From the NCBI GenBank assembly GCA_964637365.1, contig CAZWWH010000001.1:173425-237424 (forward strand): a stretch of DNA of 64,000 nucleotides, written 5' to 3'. Of the stretch, positions 25,293-33,706 are shown in pieces. Every line of letters starts with the position of its first letter. The stretch's first letter is position 1. The DNA comes from Cryptoclostridium sp964637365. Lineage in GTDB: Bacteria > Bacillota > Dehalobacteriia > UBA7702. The position numbers were made by a program, and so were the translations under genes. The notes under the pieces are model-generated. The model was not told the origin of the DNA. It saw only the letters and a program-made list of their open reading frames with translations, and made no database searches.

Positions 25293-26705
25293 TTATTCCT
25301 TGTTAACAGCTTTCTGATAAGCAGCGTCAACAGCAGCTGCATATTCGGCAGGCATGGGAGCGACTTCATGATTATCATAGAGGTCACGAGCCATAGCCAT
25401 AGCTTTGTCATGATAAGTGGTGGGATTCTGAGCCCAAACTTCGTAAGCGTTTCTTTCGCAGATAACGGGATTCCAGAGTTCGGTGCGGAGATAACGCATG
25501 GTATGTTCGTTGCCGAGGAAGTTTCTTTCACCGTTAACAACTTCACGGATTGCTTCGACAGCACAGATGTCTTCGTCAACTTTCTGACCTTTGCAAGCGC
25601 GTTTTACGATGGAAGAAATTTCGTTATCCATTACGATGGTGCGATAGTCAGCGATCAAAGCATTGTCAAAGGAACCAGCGGTACCGAGGATGCTGGCGCC
25701 GGCAAGGCCAGGAACGAGAGCGTTGAACATACGTTCAAAACCGCTTTGTTCGTCGGAAACTTTGGAAGAGCCGGAGAAACCAGTGGGTTCACTGGGGATA
25801 CCATAGTATCTGCACATCTGATGGGAGCAGGTGCCTGCCAAGCCCATTTCAGGAGCAGCCCAGAGACCAACAGCGGTTTTCATATCAATAAAGGTTACAC
25901 GGGGGGACATTACCACGGGATGACCGGGTTTCATCAACTGAGAAACAACAACACCGGCGAGCATTTCAGCGTTGTGCATTACAACGGAACCGATCAAGGT
26001 CATAGGACCGGTAGCACCGAGCATGGGGCAAGGAATGATACCCAAGGGAAGACCAGCTTCAACAACATCCAAGAGGCCGTTGGCGGGACCGGTTGCATAA
26101 TCCAAGGGGCTGATGGGGGAAACCTGGAGATAAGCGATGGGTTTTTCAACCAATTTGTCCATGCCGCCTACTGCAGCTGCGAGAACGTCAGCGATGTATT
26201 TGGTTTCATGGTCGGATTCGATGCAGATATGCAAGGGTTTGGTGGTGTTTTTAACCTGAGCGACGGTTTCAGCGGTAACAGCTGCATGTTCAGGAACATC
26301 TTTGGGGAAAATAGCGGAAATGATGTCGATATAATCGAGGCCATCACAAACGCGGACGAAATCTTCTAAGTCTTTGTAAACAACGGTTCTTCTTTCACCG
26401 GTTTCAATATCAATGATGAAGGGGCTACCGATGCAGGTCTGGGAATAAACTTCGTCGCTGCCGAGTTTTACTTCATGGCTGCCATCTCTGCCATAGAGAG
26501 AGAATTGAGAAGGAGCAGATTTGATGGCTTTTTCCACCAAATCTCTGGGGAAACGAACGTTACCGTCTTCTACGATAAGGCCCAATTCAGCACATTTGTC
26601 GAGGAAACGCTGGGAAGCGCTGCGAACGCCGATGGTTTCCAAAACTTCCAAGGTAGCTTCATGCATTTGTTTGACTTGATCTTCGCTCAAATAATTGAAT
26701 AACAT
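25293..26705 (-). CDS. MttB-family corrinoid-dependent methyltransferase, no pyrrolysine
   Basis: This 470-residue protein belongs to the trimethylamine methyltransferase family but reads through without a UAG. The pyrrolysine region is replaced by a GFSGSSKVSDEQSGFERMF stretch. Known non-Pyl members include glycine betaine methyltransferase MtgB and others acting on proline betaine or carnitine. The likely reaction is transfer of a methyl group from a quaternary amine to a corrinoid protein. The start ATG 26705 follows AAAGGAG; a 41-codon upstream extension is low-complexity and rejected. It has its own sigma-54 promoter with a long leader. The substrate is unknown. Confidence 0.9.
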   Translation of the reverse strand: MLFNYLSEDQVKQMHEATLEVLETIGVRSASQRFLDKCAELGLIVEDGNVRFPRDLVEKAIKSAPSQFSLYGRDGSHEVKLGSDEVYSQTCIGSPFIIDIETGERRTVVYKDLEDFVRVCDGLDYIDIISAIFPKDVPEHAAVTAETVAQVKNTTKPLHICIESDHETKYIADVLAAAVGGMDKLVEKPIAYLQVSPISPLDYATGPANGLLDVVEAGLPLGIIPCPMLGATGPMTLIGSVVMHNAEMLAGVVVSQLMKPGHPVVMSPRVTFIDMKTAVGLWAAPEMGLAGTCSHQMCRYYGIPSEPTGFSGSSKVSDEQSGFERMFNALVPGLAGASILGTAGSFDNALIADYRTIVMDNEISSIVKRACKGQKVDEDICAVEAIREVVNGERNFLGNEHTMRYLRTELWNPVICERNAYEVWAQNPTTYHDKAMAMARDLYDNHEVAPMPAEYAAAVDAAYQKAVNKE

Positions 26706-26857
26706 ATTACATAATCTCCTTTTAATACTTTCTTTTTTCTTTCTTTGTAACCTGTGTTCTGTTTTTGTTTCTTTTGATTGACAAAATCTTTTCCCTGCGG
26801 GATAATGTATTGACCACCACCTTGTCAAAACATAATAAAATAAGATTTTATTTTATT

Positions 26858-26877
26858 TCCATGGTCTTCGCCATGGA
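26858..26877 (-). repeat. Hairpin in the long leader of the mttB paralogue
   Basis: TCCATGG and CCATGGA pair around a 6-base loop. It lies in the roughly 235-base untranslated leader predicted between the sigma-54 promoter and the start. A role is unknown. Confidence 0.4.
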
Positions 26878-26950
26878 TACCGGAGCCAAAGTTTGCAATC
26901 CTTTGCAAGTTAGCAATTTTGGATTATTTTTTTCATTTGCCTTTATATAA

Positions 26951-26967
26951 TGCAACTGTCGTGCCAA
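26951..26967 (-). promoter_or_regulatory. Sigma-54 promoter of the mttB paralogue
   Basis: The minus strand reads TTGGCACGACAGTTGCA, a full match to TGGCACG-N4-TTGCW. It lies about 246 bases upstream of the start, with five candidate activator sites further upstream. Confidence 0.92.
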
Positions 26968-27062
26968 ACAAGCAAAAAAAATAAAAAAAATTTATTTTCC
27001 CTGATAAATCGCCTTTTTAATATTTTTCAACAAAAAAAATATTAAGATCAATTTCTTAAATA

Positions 27063-27076
27063 ATGCAAAAATACAT
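27063..27076. promoter_or_regulatory. Putative activator site, copy 4 (one mismatch)
   Basis: ATGC-AAAAAT-ACAT, with one mismatch in the right half, lies about 96 bases upstream of the sigma-54 promoter of the mttB paralogue. Confidence 0.5.
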
Positions 27077-27160
27077 TAAAAATCTTTAGTTCAATCTCTC
27101 ATCTCATCGGTTCCCGAGAACAAAATTATAAAACTCCTGTATAAATCGTCGCCCTTTAAA

Positions 27161-27174
27161 ATGCAAAAACACAT
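27161..27174. promoter_or_regulatory. Putative activator site, copy 5 (one mismatch)
   Basis: ATGC-AAAAAC-ACAT lies 22 bases before copy 6, the same 22-base phasing as copies 2 and 3. Confidence 0.52.
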
Positions 27175-27182
27175 CAATATAA

Positions 27183-27196
27183 ATGCAAGAATGCAT
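27183..27196. promoter_or_regulatory. Putative activator site, copy 6 (perfect)
   Basis: ATGC-AAGAAT-GCAT, about 216 bases upstream of the sigma-54 promoter. Confidence 0.62.
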
Positions 27197-27255
27197 CTAA
27201 TTTTTATATATATCAAAATATTTATCATGATTTTTAAAAATTCCAGCACAATCCG

Positions 27256-27269
27256 ATGCTTTTTTGCAT
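27256..27269. promoter_or_regulatory. Putative activator site, copy 7 (perfect)
   Basis: ATGC-TTTTTT-GCAT, the same core as copy 2, about 289 bases upstream of the sigma-54 promoter. Confidence 0.62.
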
Positions 27270-27374
27270 TAATAAGATTTTATTGCAAAACCTGTTCTAT
27301 AAACAAGGCCTCAACGCATCAAAAAAACATCCGACTCGTCGAAACAATCAGGAACCCTACATCAACAAAAATCA

Positions 27375-27388
27375 ATGCAAAAAATCAT
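27375..27388. promoter_or_regulatory. Putative activator site, copy 8 (one mismatch)
   Basis: ATGC-AAAAAA-TCAT, the most distant and weakest copy, next to the fhs terminator. It could be chance in AT-rich DNA. Confidence 0.35.
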
Positions 27389-27398
27389 CGTTAACATA

Positions 27399-27441
27399 AA
27401 AAGAACCGAATCCCATGATAATGAAAGGATTCGGTTCTTTT
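27399..27441 (-). terminator. Intrinsic terminator after fhs
   Basis: AAAGAACCGAATCC and GGATTCGGTTCTTT form a 14-base stem with a 13-base loop, and T-runs follow on both strands. It separates fhs from the activator-site array. Confidence 0.88.
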
Positions 27442-27466
27442 ATTGGCTTCAGTTAATATTCAATCA

Positions 27467-29224
27467 TTAGAAGAGCCCTGTCACTTCCCCAGTGTCTGTA
27501 TCCACATCAATACGGCGGAACGCAGGGTCGGAACTAGTACCGGGCATCAGACTGATGGAACCGGCCATGGGGCAAAGGAATTTCGCCCCGCCATAAACGA
27601 GTACATCGCGGATGGGCAAGCGCCAATTTCTGGGCACCCCTTTTATCTGGGGGTCATGGGTCAAGCTCAAATGAGTTTTTACCATCATAGTAGAGTATTC
27701 ACTGTATTTGGGATCGTTTTCAAAACGTTTTGCCTTTTCTTCCGCCAGCGGGGACCAATCGACGCCATCGGCGCCATAAACCTCTGTAGCGATTTTTTCC
27801 ACTCGCTGACGCAGAGGCATTTCCATGGGATAAAGGAATTTCAAATCCGAAGGCTCCTCTGCGGCTTCGATGACGGCATCGGCCAATTCCAAAGCCCCAT
27901 CCCCACCGTACTGCCAATGTTCAGAACGGGCGCAGCGCACGCCCATAGCGTGGCAGGTCTGGCGAATCAGATTCACTTCGGCGTCGGTATCGGTAGCAAA
28001 GGCGTTGATACACACCACCGGTTTCATGCCGGATTTTAAAACAGTGCGGATGTGGTGAACCAAATTTTTCAAGCCTTTTTCCAGCAGGTTTAAATTTTCC
28101 TTGGTATATTCTTCCGGCAGCGGTCTGCCGGGGAGAACTTCGGGGCCGCCACCGTGCATTTTCAAGGCGCGGATGGTGCAAACCAGCACTGAAACGTGGG
28201 GCTTCAGACCGGAAAGACGGCATTTTACATTCCAGAATTTTTCAAAGCCGATGTCAGCGGCGAAACCGCTTTCGGTGACATTATAATCATAAAGCTTCAA
28301 GGCCATGCGGTCGCCAATGATGGAGGACTGCCCAATGGCGATATTGGCAAATGGACCGGTGTGAACCAGGCAAGGCTGATGTTCTACAGTATAGCACAAA
28401 GTAGGATTGATGGTGTTCCGCATCCAGGCAGCCATGGCGCCGTCGACCTCCAAATCACGGGTGGTAACAGGACGGCCGTGCTTATCATAGGCTACCACGA
28501 TATTGGCGATACGTTCCCTTAAATCCTTCAAATCCGTGGCCACGGAAAGAATCGCCATCAATTCAGAGCTTACGGTGATGCCAAATTTGGATTCCATCAA
28601 ATAACCGTCTTTGGGGCCGCCCATACCAATGATAATATTACGGAGGGCCTGGGCAGCGAAGTCCATAACCCAGCCCATTTCAATATTTTTCGAGTCGATG
28701 TCGAGACGACGCAAGCCCCGTTCCGCCAGCTGTGCGTCATCATAATTATTCTCATGCTGCATTCTGGCGGTTAAAGCCACCATGGCAAGATTGTGAGCGT
28801 TGGTGATGTCGTTAATATCCCCGGTGAGGCCCAGAGAAAACTCCGTCATGGGAATCAGCAGGGCATTGCCGCCGCCGGCAGCAGTCCCTTTGATATTCAT
28901 CGTAGGGCCGCCCGAAGGCTGGCGCAAACAACCGCCCACATTGACGCCGCGTTTACCAAGGCCCTCGATAAGCCCCAGGGCCGTGGTGGATTTTCCTTCC
29001 CCCAAAGGCGTGGGGGTAATGGCGGTAACTTCAATATACTTTCCATCGGGGCGATCCTTGAGACGCTCCATAATTTTCAAAAAATCAAGTTTTGGTGTTT
29101 TGCCGAAGGGAATAATCTCTTCGGGCAGCAAACCAAGCTGTTCACGGAAGGTCTCCACACTGGGGAGGCGTTTTTCCGCTTCAGCAGCGATTTGCCAATC
29201 TTTATACTCTCTCGGATCCAGCAT
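27467..29224 (-). CDS. fhs: Formate-tetrahydrofolate ligase
   Basis: This 585-residue enzyme joins formate to tetrahydrofolate using ATP, or runs in reverse to make ATP when methyl groups are oxidised. The P-loop TPTPLGEGKSTTALGL is near residue 75, QPSGGPTMNIKG lies further on, and TVEHQPCLVHTGPFANIA is in the middle. It is slightly longer than the common 556-residue form. The start ATG 29224 follows GAGAGGTG. A ZTP riboswitch controls it. Its place beside two methyltransferase genes fits folate-linked one-carbon oxidation, although fhs also serves purine synthesis. Confidence 0.95.
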   Translation of the reverse strand: MLDPREYKDWQIAAEAEKRLPSVETFREQLGLLPEEIIPFGKTPKLDFLKIMERLKDRPDGKYIEVTAITPTPLGEGKSTTALGLIEGLGKRGVNVGGCLRQPSGGPTMNIKGTAAGGGNALLIPMTEFSLGLTGDINDITNAHNLAMVALTARMQHENNYDDAQLAERGLRRLDIDSKNIEMGWVMDFAAQALRNIIIGMGGPKDGYLMESKFGITVSSELMAILSVATDLKDLRERIANIVVAYDKHGRPVTTRDLEVDGAMAAWMRNTINPTLCYTVEHQPCLVHTGPFANIAIGQSSIIGDRMALKLYDYNVTESGFAADIGFEKFWNVKCRLSGLKPHVSVLVCTIRALKMHGGGPEVLPGRPLPEEYTKENLNLLEKGLKNLVHHIRTVLKSGMKPVVCINAFATDTDAEVNLIRQTCHAMGVRCARSEHWQYGGDGALELADAVIEAAEEPSDLKFLYPMEMPLRQRVEKIATEVYGADGVDWSPLAEEKAKRFENDPKYSEYSTMMVKTHLSLTHDPQIKGVPRNWRLPIRDVLVYGGAKFLCPMAGSISLMPGTSSDPAFRRIDVDTDTGEVTGLF

Positions 29225-29267
29225 ACGCACCTCTCTTTCTCGGCCTTCCAGGGCCGGCAAAGTATGT

Positions 29268-29362
29268 CAGAGAAAAAAGAGCCTACCATCATAGGCCCTT
29301 GCCCAGACGGTCGGCTCGTTCAGCTATACTTCATGTGGTTGATTCCACTTCCGTCAGTCGTA
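29268..29362 (-). promoter_or_regulatory. ZTP (pfl) riboswitch with terminator, upstream of fhs
   Basis: The minus-strand leader reads CGACTGACGG, a GTGG/CCAC hairpin arm, then GCCGACCGTCTGGGCA. GACGG pairs with CCGTC, and the CCGNCTGGGC block is the conserved ZTP aptamer core. AGGGCCTA and TAGGCTCT then form a terminator followed by six T. ZTP riboswitches sense ZMP/ZTP, which accumulate when 10-formyl-folate is low, and switch on fhs and purine genes. Recognition is from memory of the consensus. Confidence 0.85.
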
Positions 29363-29372
29363 TAACATCATT

Positions 29373-29401
29373 AATTTACCATATTTTCTGAAAATTTTCA
29401 A
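29373..29401 (-). promoter_or_regulatory. Promoter of the ZTP riboswitch-fhs unit
   Basis: TTGAAA, a 17-base spacer and TAAATT lie on the minus strand just upstream of the aptamer. Confidence 0.75.
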
Positions 29402-29486
29402 TTGTTTTTTGCTCTAAAATGGTGAATTTTTTGTTTTCCTTTCTCACTAACAGAAAAAGAAATGCAGGCATAACAATGATCCATCG

Positions 29487-30119
29487 TTATTCATATTCAT
29501 CCAAATAATTTTGCAGGGATTCCGCCAATTTCCCAATGTGCAGACCATCCACAAATGAATGATGCGCCTGAATGGAAAAAGGCAAGAAGGTATTGCCGTT
29601 CCGCTGAAAATATTTTCCCCAATCAAACAAGGGCGTGGCGTTATCTTTCTTTCCGGAATTAGTATGGGAAATATGAGTATAGGATATCCAGGGAATGGGA
29701 GAGAACTGAAAGATATCATTCCCCAAAGGACCCGTAAAATATTCCTTTTGTTCCTTCGCGGTTTTGGTAGCTATGGCAACGTACGCTTCCATCGTAGCCT
29801 GCATAGGAACATTTACAACCTTAAATAGCTCCGTTTCCTTATTCAAATAAGTGAACGCTGTATCAATTCGGTCAAATAAAACAATGTCGCCGTCAAGAAA
29901 GCGGTAACGAAATTCCTCAATTTCATTGGCGCATTTTGATACCGCAAAAATCATCGCCATGGTAAACGAGAAATTCTTTTCCTTGATTCTTTGCAAAAAA
30001 TTGGTAATATCCAATTCAAACGTAACGCAGAACGCGGACTCAACACAGTTTCGAAATACCCGGCAATGACCAGCCCGCTTCCAATGACTTTCATCTATTA
30101 TTTGGTAATGATTCGCCAT
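29487..30119 (-). CDS. Chloramphenicol O-acetyltransferase-like protein (CatA family)
   Basis: This 210-residue protein has the type A chloramphenicol acetyltransferase fold. Conserved parts include the N-terminal HYQIIDESHWKRAGH-like region, FSFTMAMIFAVSKCANEIEEFRYR, and the catalytic HHSFVDG motif near residue 185, whose His acts as base. Known members acetylate chloramphenicol with acetyl-CoA, but many chromosomal homologues have other or unknown acceptors. The start ATG 30119 follows AAGGAGG; a 14-codon extension is rejected. It is a single gene with no mobile element beside it. Confidence 0.88.
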   Translation of the reverse strand: MANHYQIIDESHWKRAGHCRVFRNCVESAFCVTFELDITNFLQRIKEKNFSFTMAMIFAVSKCANEIEEFRYRFLDGDIVLFDRIDTAFTYLNKETELFKVVNVPMQATMEAYVAIATKTAKEQKEYFTGPLGNDIFQFSPIPWISYTHISHTNSGKKDNATPLFDWGKYFQRNGNTFLPFSIQAHHSFVDGLHIGKLAESLQNYLDEYE

Positions 30120-30233
30120 AACGACCTCCTTTTCATTCTTCGTTATTTCTTTATCATTCACTGTTGAACAAATGAGCCGTACTACATAAACCGATTCTTT
30201 TAGAAACAGGAAAAAGGCTCAATAGCAAGGCGA

Positions 30234-30291
30234 CCGCTTCAAGACAGGCTCTTGCATACTTTCACGCGCGCAAGAGTCTGACCTGGAGCGG
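30234..30291. repeat. Long imperfect inverted repeat between argG and the acetyltransferase gene
   Basis: Two 22-base arms (30234-30255 and 30270-30291) pair with few mismatches or G-U pairs around a 14-base loop. No clean T-run follows on either strand, although TTTTT lies about 20 bases on along the minus strand. It may end the arg operon or stabilise its message. Confidence 0.55.
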
Positions 30292-30326
30292 CCAACACAG
30301 ATTTTCATCCTTTTATGATATTCAGC

Positions 30327-31541
30327 TTATTCTTTTTCAGCCAAAAGCATGGCACGAACTTTCAAAGGCAAACCAAACAAGTTGATGAAACCTTCGGCAT
30401 CATGATGGTCATAAAGGTCGCCAGTGGTAAAGCTGGCGAGAGATTCACTGTAAAGGGAATAGGGAGAGGTGGTGCCGGCTTTGATGATATTGCCTTTGTA
30501 GAGCTTAAATTTCACTTCACCGGTAACATATTCCTGGGTGGATTCCACGAAGGCCTGGAGAGCCTCACGGAGGGGAGTGAACCATTTGCCTTCATAAACC
30601 ACATCGGCAAATTTGTTGGCAATGTCTTTTTTCACATTGAGAGTAGCGCGGTCGAGAATCAACTCTTCCAACTGGGTATGAGCCTCCATAAGGATGGTGC
30701 CGCCGGGGGTTTCATAAACACCGCGGGATTTCATACCAACGACACGATTTTCCACGATATCAACGATACCGATGCCATGTTTGCCGCCGAGGGCGTTCAA
30801 TTCCTTAACGATATCAGAGGCCTTCATTTCTTTGCCGTTCAAAGCAACGGGAACGCCTTTTTCAAATTTCATGGTGACATATTCGCCTTCTGCGGGAGCT
30901 TTTTCCGGCGTGACACCGAGAACAAGAAGATGGTCGTAATTAGGTTCCTGAGCGGGGTCTTCCAATTCAAGACCTTCGTGGCTGATATGCCAAAGGTTTC
31001 TGTCCCGGCTATAGCTGCTGTCAGCGGAGAAGGGCAGGTCAATGCCATGCTGTTTGCAATATTCAATTTCGTCTTCACGGGACTGCATATTCCAGGTTTC
31101 ATTACAGCGCCAGGGAGCGATAATTTTGAGATCGGGAGCCAGAGCTTTGATCCCCAATTCAAAACGGACCTGGTCATTGCCTTTGCCGGTAGCGCCGTGA
31201 CAAATGGCCACAGCCCCTTCCTTTCTGGCGATTTCCACCAATTTTTTGGCGATGAGAGGACGAGCCATAGAGGTTCCCAAAAGGTATTTGTTTTCATAAA
31301 CGGCGTTGGCTTTTACGCAAGGCATGATATAATCGTCAACAAATTCATCGACCACGTCGAGGATATAAAGCTTCGCGGCGCCGGACAATTTGGAGCGTTC
31401 TTCCAAGCCGTCCAATTCGCTTTCCTGGCCCACGTCAATGCAGACACAGATTACTTCATAATCATAGTTTTCCTTTAACCAGGGAATGATGGCGGTGGTA
31501 TCCAGACCGCCGGAATAAGCCAAAACAACTTTTTCTGCCAT
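30327..31541 (-). CDS. argG: Argininosuccinate synthase
   Basis: This 404-residue enzyme condenses citrulline and aspartate with ATP. The N-type ATP pyrophosphatase loop AYSGGLDTT is at residues 8-16, and GATGKGNDQVRFE is further on. It is the last gene of the argC-J-B-D-F-G operon, 34 bases after argF. argH, the next enzyme of the pathway, is not in this window. Confidence 0.97.
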   Translation of the reverse strand: MAEKVVLAYSGGLDTTAIIPWLKENYDYEVICVCIDVGQESELDGLEERSKLSGAAKLYILDVVDEFVDDYIMPCVKANAVYENKYLLGTSMARPLIAKKLVEIARKEGAVAICHGATGKGNDQVRFELGIKALAPDLKIIAPWRCNETWNMQSREDEIEYCKQHGIDLPFSADSSYSRDRNLWHISHEGLELEDPAQEPNYDHLLVLGVTPEKAPAEGEYVTMKFEKGVPVALNGKEMKASDIVKELNALGGKHGIGIVDIVENRVVGMKSRGVYETPGGTILMEAHTQLEELILDRATLNVKKDIANKFADVVYEGKWFTPLREALQAFVESTQEYVTGEVKFKLYKGNIIKAGTTSPYSLYSESLASFTTGDLYDHHDAEGFINLFGLPLKVRAMLLAEKE

Positions 31542-31575
31542 GAGATTTTACTCCTTTACTGAGATTACTGAAAAA

Positions 31576-32523
31576 TTAGGGAATCAACAGAGCCATAACG
31601 GCTTTTTGCGCGTGAAGACGGTTTTCCGCTTCGTCAAAAATGGCGGAATTTCTGCCTTCCATCACTTCGTCAGTGATTTCTTCCCCACGGTGGGCAGGCA
31701 AGCAATGAAGCACCATGGCGTCATCCTTGGCCACCTCCATCAAGTCGCCGTTAACCTGATAGATGCCTTCAAAGGCTTGGCGGCGCTGGATGGCTTCGCC
31801 CTCTTGGCCCATGCTGGCCCAAACGTCGGTATAGAGGACATCAGCCCCCTCGGCGGCTTCCTTGGGATCACGATAGATTTTGATTAGGCTGCCGCTTTCT
31901 TCCGCCACTTCTTTGGCGCGTCTCACCACTTCACTATCGGGGTCATACCCTTCAGGACAAGCCAAAGTCATATCCATCCCCATTTTGGCAGCGCCGTACA
32001 TCAGGGAATGAGCCATGTTATTGCCGTCGCCGATGTAGGTCATCTTCAGGCCCTTCAAATTTTTACCCTTATATTCACGGATGGTCTGCAAATCTGCCAA
32101 GACCTGGCAGGGATGAAGGAGATCCGTAAGGCCGTTGATGATGGGGATATCGGAGTACTGTGCCAATTCCTCCACATCGCTGTGGGCAAAGGTACGAATC
32201 ATAATTGCGTCAAGATAACGGGAAAGCACCCGGGCAGTGTCCCGAATGGGTTCCCCGCGGCCAATTTGCAGGTCATTGCCGGAGAGGAAAAGCCCGGTGC
32301 CGCCCAGTTGATGAATCCCCACCTGGAAGGATACGCGGGTACGGGTGGAGCTTTTGGTAAAAAGCATCCCCAAGGTGCGGCCGGGGAGATACCCCATAGT
32401 GCCGCCTTCTTTTTGTTCTTTTTTCAGCGCGTCGGCCACATCAAGAAAATACGCAATGTCCTCACCGGTATAATCGTAGAGGGATAAGAAGTCACGGCCT
32501 TTGTACTTCGTGGTAATTTCCAT
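31576..32523 (-). CDS. argF: Ornithine carbamoyltransferase
   Basis: This 315-residue enzyme makes citrulline from ornithine and carbamoyl phosphate. The carbamoyl-phosphate site KSSTRTRVSF is near residue 54, HPCQVLADLQT follows, and the ornithine-binding HCLPAHRGEE is near residue 265. It follows argD by one base and precedes argG, which fits the anabolic rather than the catabolic enzyme. Confidence 0.96.
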   Translation of the reverse strand: MEITTKYKGRDFLSLYDYTGEDIAYFLDVADALKKEQKEGGTMGYLPGRTLGMLFTKSSTRTRVSFQVGIHQLGGTGLFLSGNDLQIGRGEPIRDTARVLSRYLDAIMIRTFAHSDVEELAQYSDIPIINGLTDLLHPCQVLADLQTIREYKGKNLKGLKMTYIGDGNNMAHSLMYGAAKMGMDMTLACPEGYDPDSEVVRRAKEVAEESGSLIKIYRDPKEAAEGADVLYTDVWASMGQEGEAIQRRQAFEGIYQVNGDLMEVAKDDAMVLHCLPAHRGEEITDEVMEGRNSAIFDEAENRLHAQKAVMALLIP

Positions 32524-32524
32524 A

Positions 32525-33703
32525 TTATGCCTCCTCTTTTAAAACGTTTTCTAATATTGCCACGGCGGAATCAACCAAATCCTCCGTCGTATTTAAAGGT
32601 GGTAAGAAACGAATGACGTGCGGCCCTGCCACCAACAGAAGCAATCCCCGCTCCAGACAGCGATTCACAATAGGACCAGCATCCACTGTCAGTTCCATTC
32701 CCAAAAGCAAGCCCATGCCCCGCACTTCTTTGATCCGTTCATCCATGATACCGTTGAGCTTTTCTTGGAGATAGGCGCTGATTTTTGTTACATTTTCTAA
32801 AATATGCTCTTTTTCGATGGTTTCGAGATAAGCGTTCCCCGCGGCGGCAACTACAGGATTGCCGCCAAAGGTAGAGCCGTGGGAACCGGGGCCGAAGGAG
32901 GCCGCCACTTTATCGGAGGCAATGAAGGCCCCCATGGGCAAGCCGCCGCCTAAAGCCTTGGCTAAGGTCACAATATCAGGAACCACACCGTAATTTTCAT
33001 AGGCAAAAAGCTTCCCAGTACGACCCAGGCCACACTGGACCTCATCGAAAATTAACAGCAGGTCTTTTTCCTCGCAAAAGGCTTTGATTTTCTTCAAATA
33101 GTCAGCATTGGCAGGATGGACGCCGCCCTCCCCTTGAATGGGTTCCAGCATAATGGCACAGGTATGGTCATTGACCGCAGCGGCCAACCCCTGAAAATCA
33201 TTATAAGGAACGTAAGTAAATCCTGGCATCAAAGGCGAAAAGCCCGTTTTTACTTTATCCTGCCCCGTGGCGGTAAGGGTGGCCAAAGTTCTGCCATGGA
33301 AGGATTTTACCATGGTGATAATCTCATATTTTTCCGGCTGTCCTTTGTCGTAGAAATATTTTCGTGCCAGCTTGATGGCCCCCTCATTGGCTTCGGCGCC
33401 GCTGTTTCCAAAAAAGACTTTTCCCAAGCCACTGGCAGCTACAAGTTTTTCCGCCAAAGCCAGCTGAGGTTTGGACCAATAAAGGTTGGAGCAATGAAAC
33501 ATCTGCTCAGCTTGTTCCTTTACCGCTTTCACAATGGCGGGATGGCAATGGCCCAAATTATTGACGGAAATCCCGCTAACAAAATCGAGGTATTTTTTCC
33601 CTTCGGTATCCCATACCCAAGGGCCTTTTCCTTTTTCAAGCACAATGGGATATCTGCCATAGGTTCCCATCAGCACATTTTTCCCTTGTTCGATATAATC
33701 CAT
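32525..33703 (-). CDS. argD: Acetylornithine aminotransferase
   Basis: This 392-residue class III PLP-dependent aminotransferase converts N-acetylglutamate semialdehyde to N-acetylornithine. Key parts are GNSGAEANEGAIKLARK, the LLIFDEVQCGLGRTGKLFAYE acidic motif and the PLP lysine in TLAKALGGGLPMGA. It lies between argB (3 bases) and argF (1 base) in the arginine operon, so the arginine role is favoured over other omega-aminotransferases. Confidence 0.95.
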   Translation of the reverse strand: MDYIEQGKNVLMGTYGRYPIVLEKGKGPWVWDTEGKKYLDFVSGISVNNLGHCHPAIVKAVKEQAEQMFHCSNLYWSKPQLALAEKLVAASGLGKVFFGNSGAEANEGAIKLARKYFYDKGQPEKYEIITMVKSFHGRTLATLTATGQDKVKTGFSPLMPGFTYVPYNDFQGLAAAVNDHTCAIMLEPIQGEGGVHPANADYLKKIKAFCEEKDLLLIFDEVQCGLGRTGKLFAYENYGVVPDIVTLAKALGGGLPMGAFIASDKVAASFGPGSHGSTFGGNPVVAAAGNAYLETIEKEHILENVTKISAYLQEKLNGIMDERIKEVRGMGLLLGMELTVDAGPIVNRCLERGLLLLVAGPHVIRFLPPLNTTEDLVDSAVAILENVLKEEA

Positions 33704-33706
33704 AGT

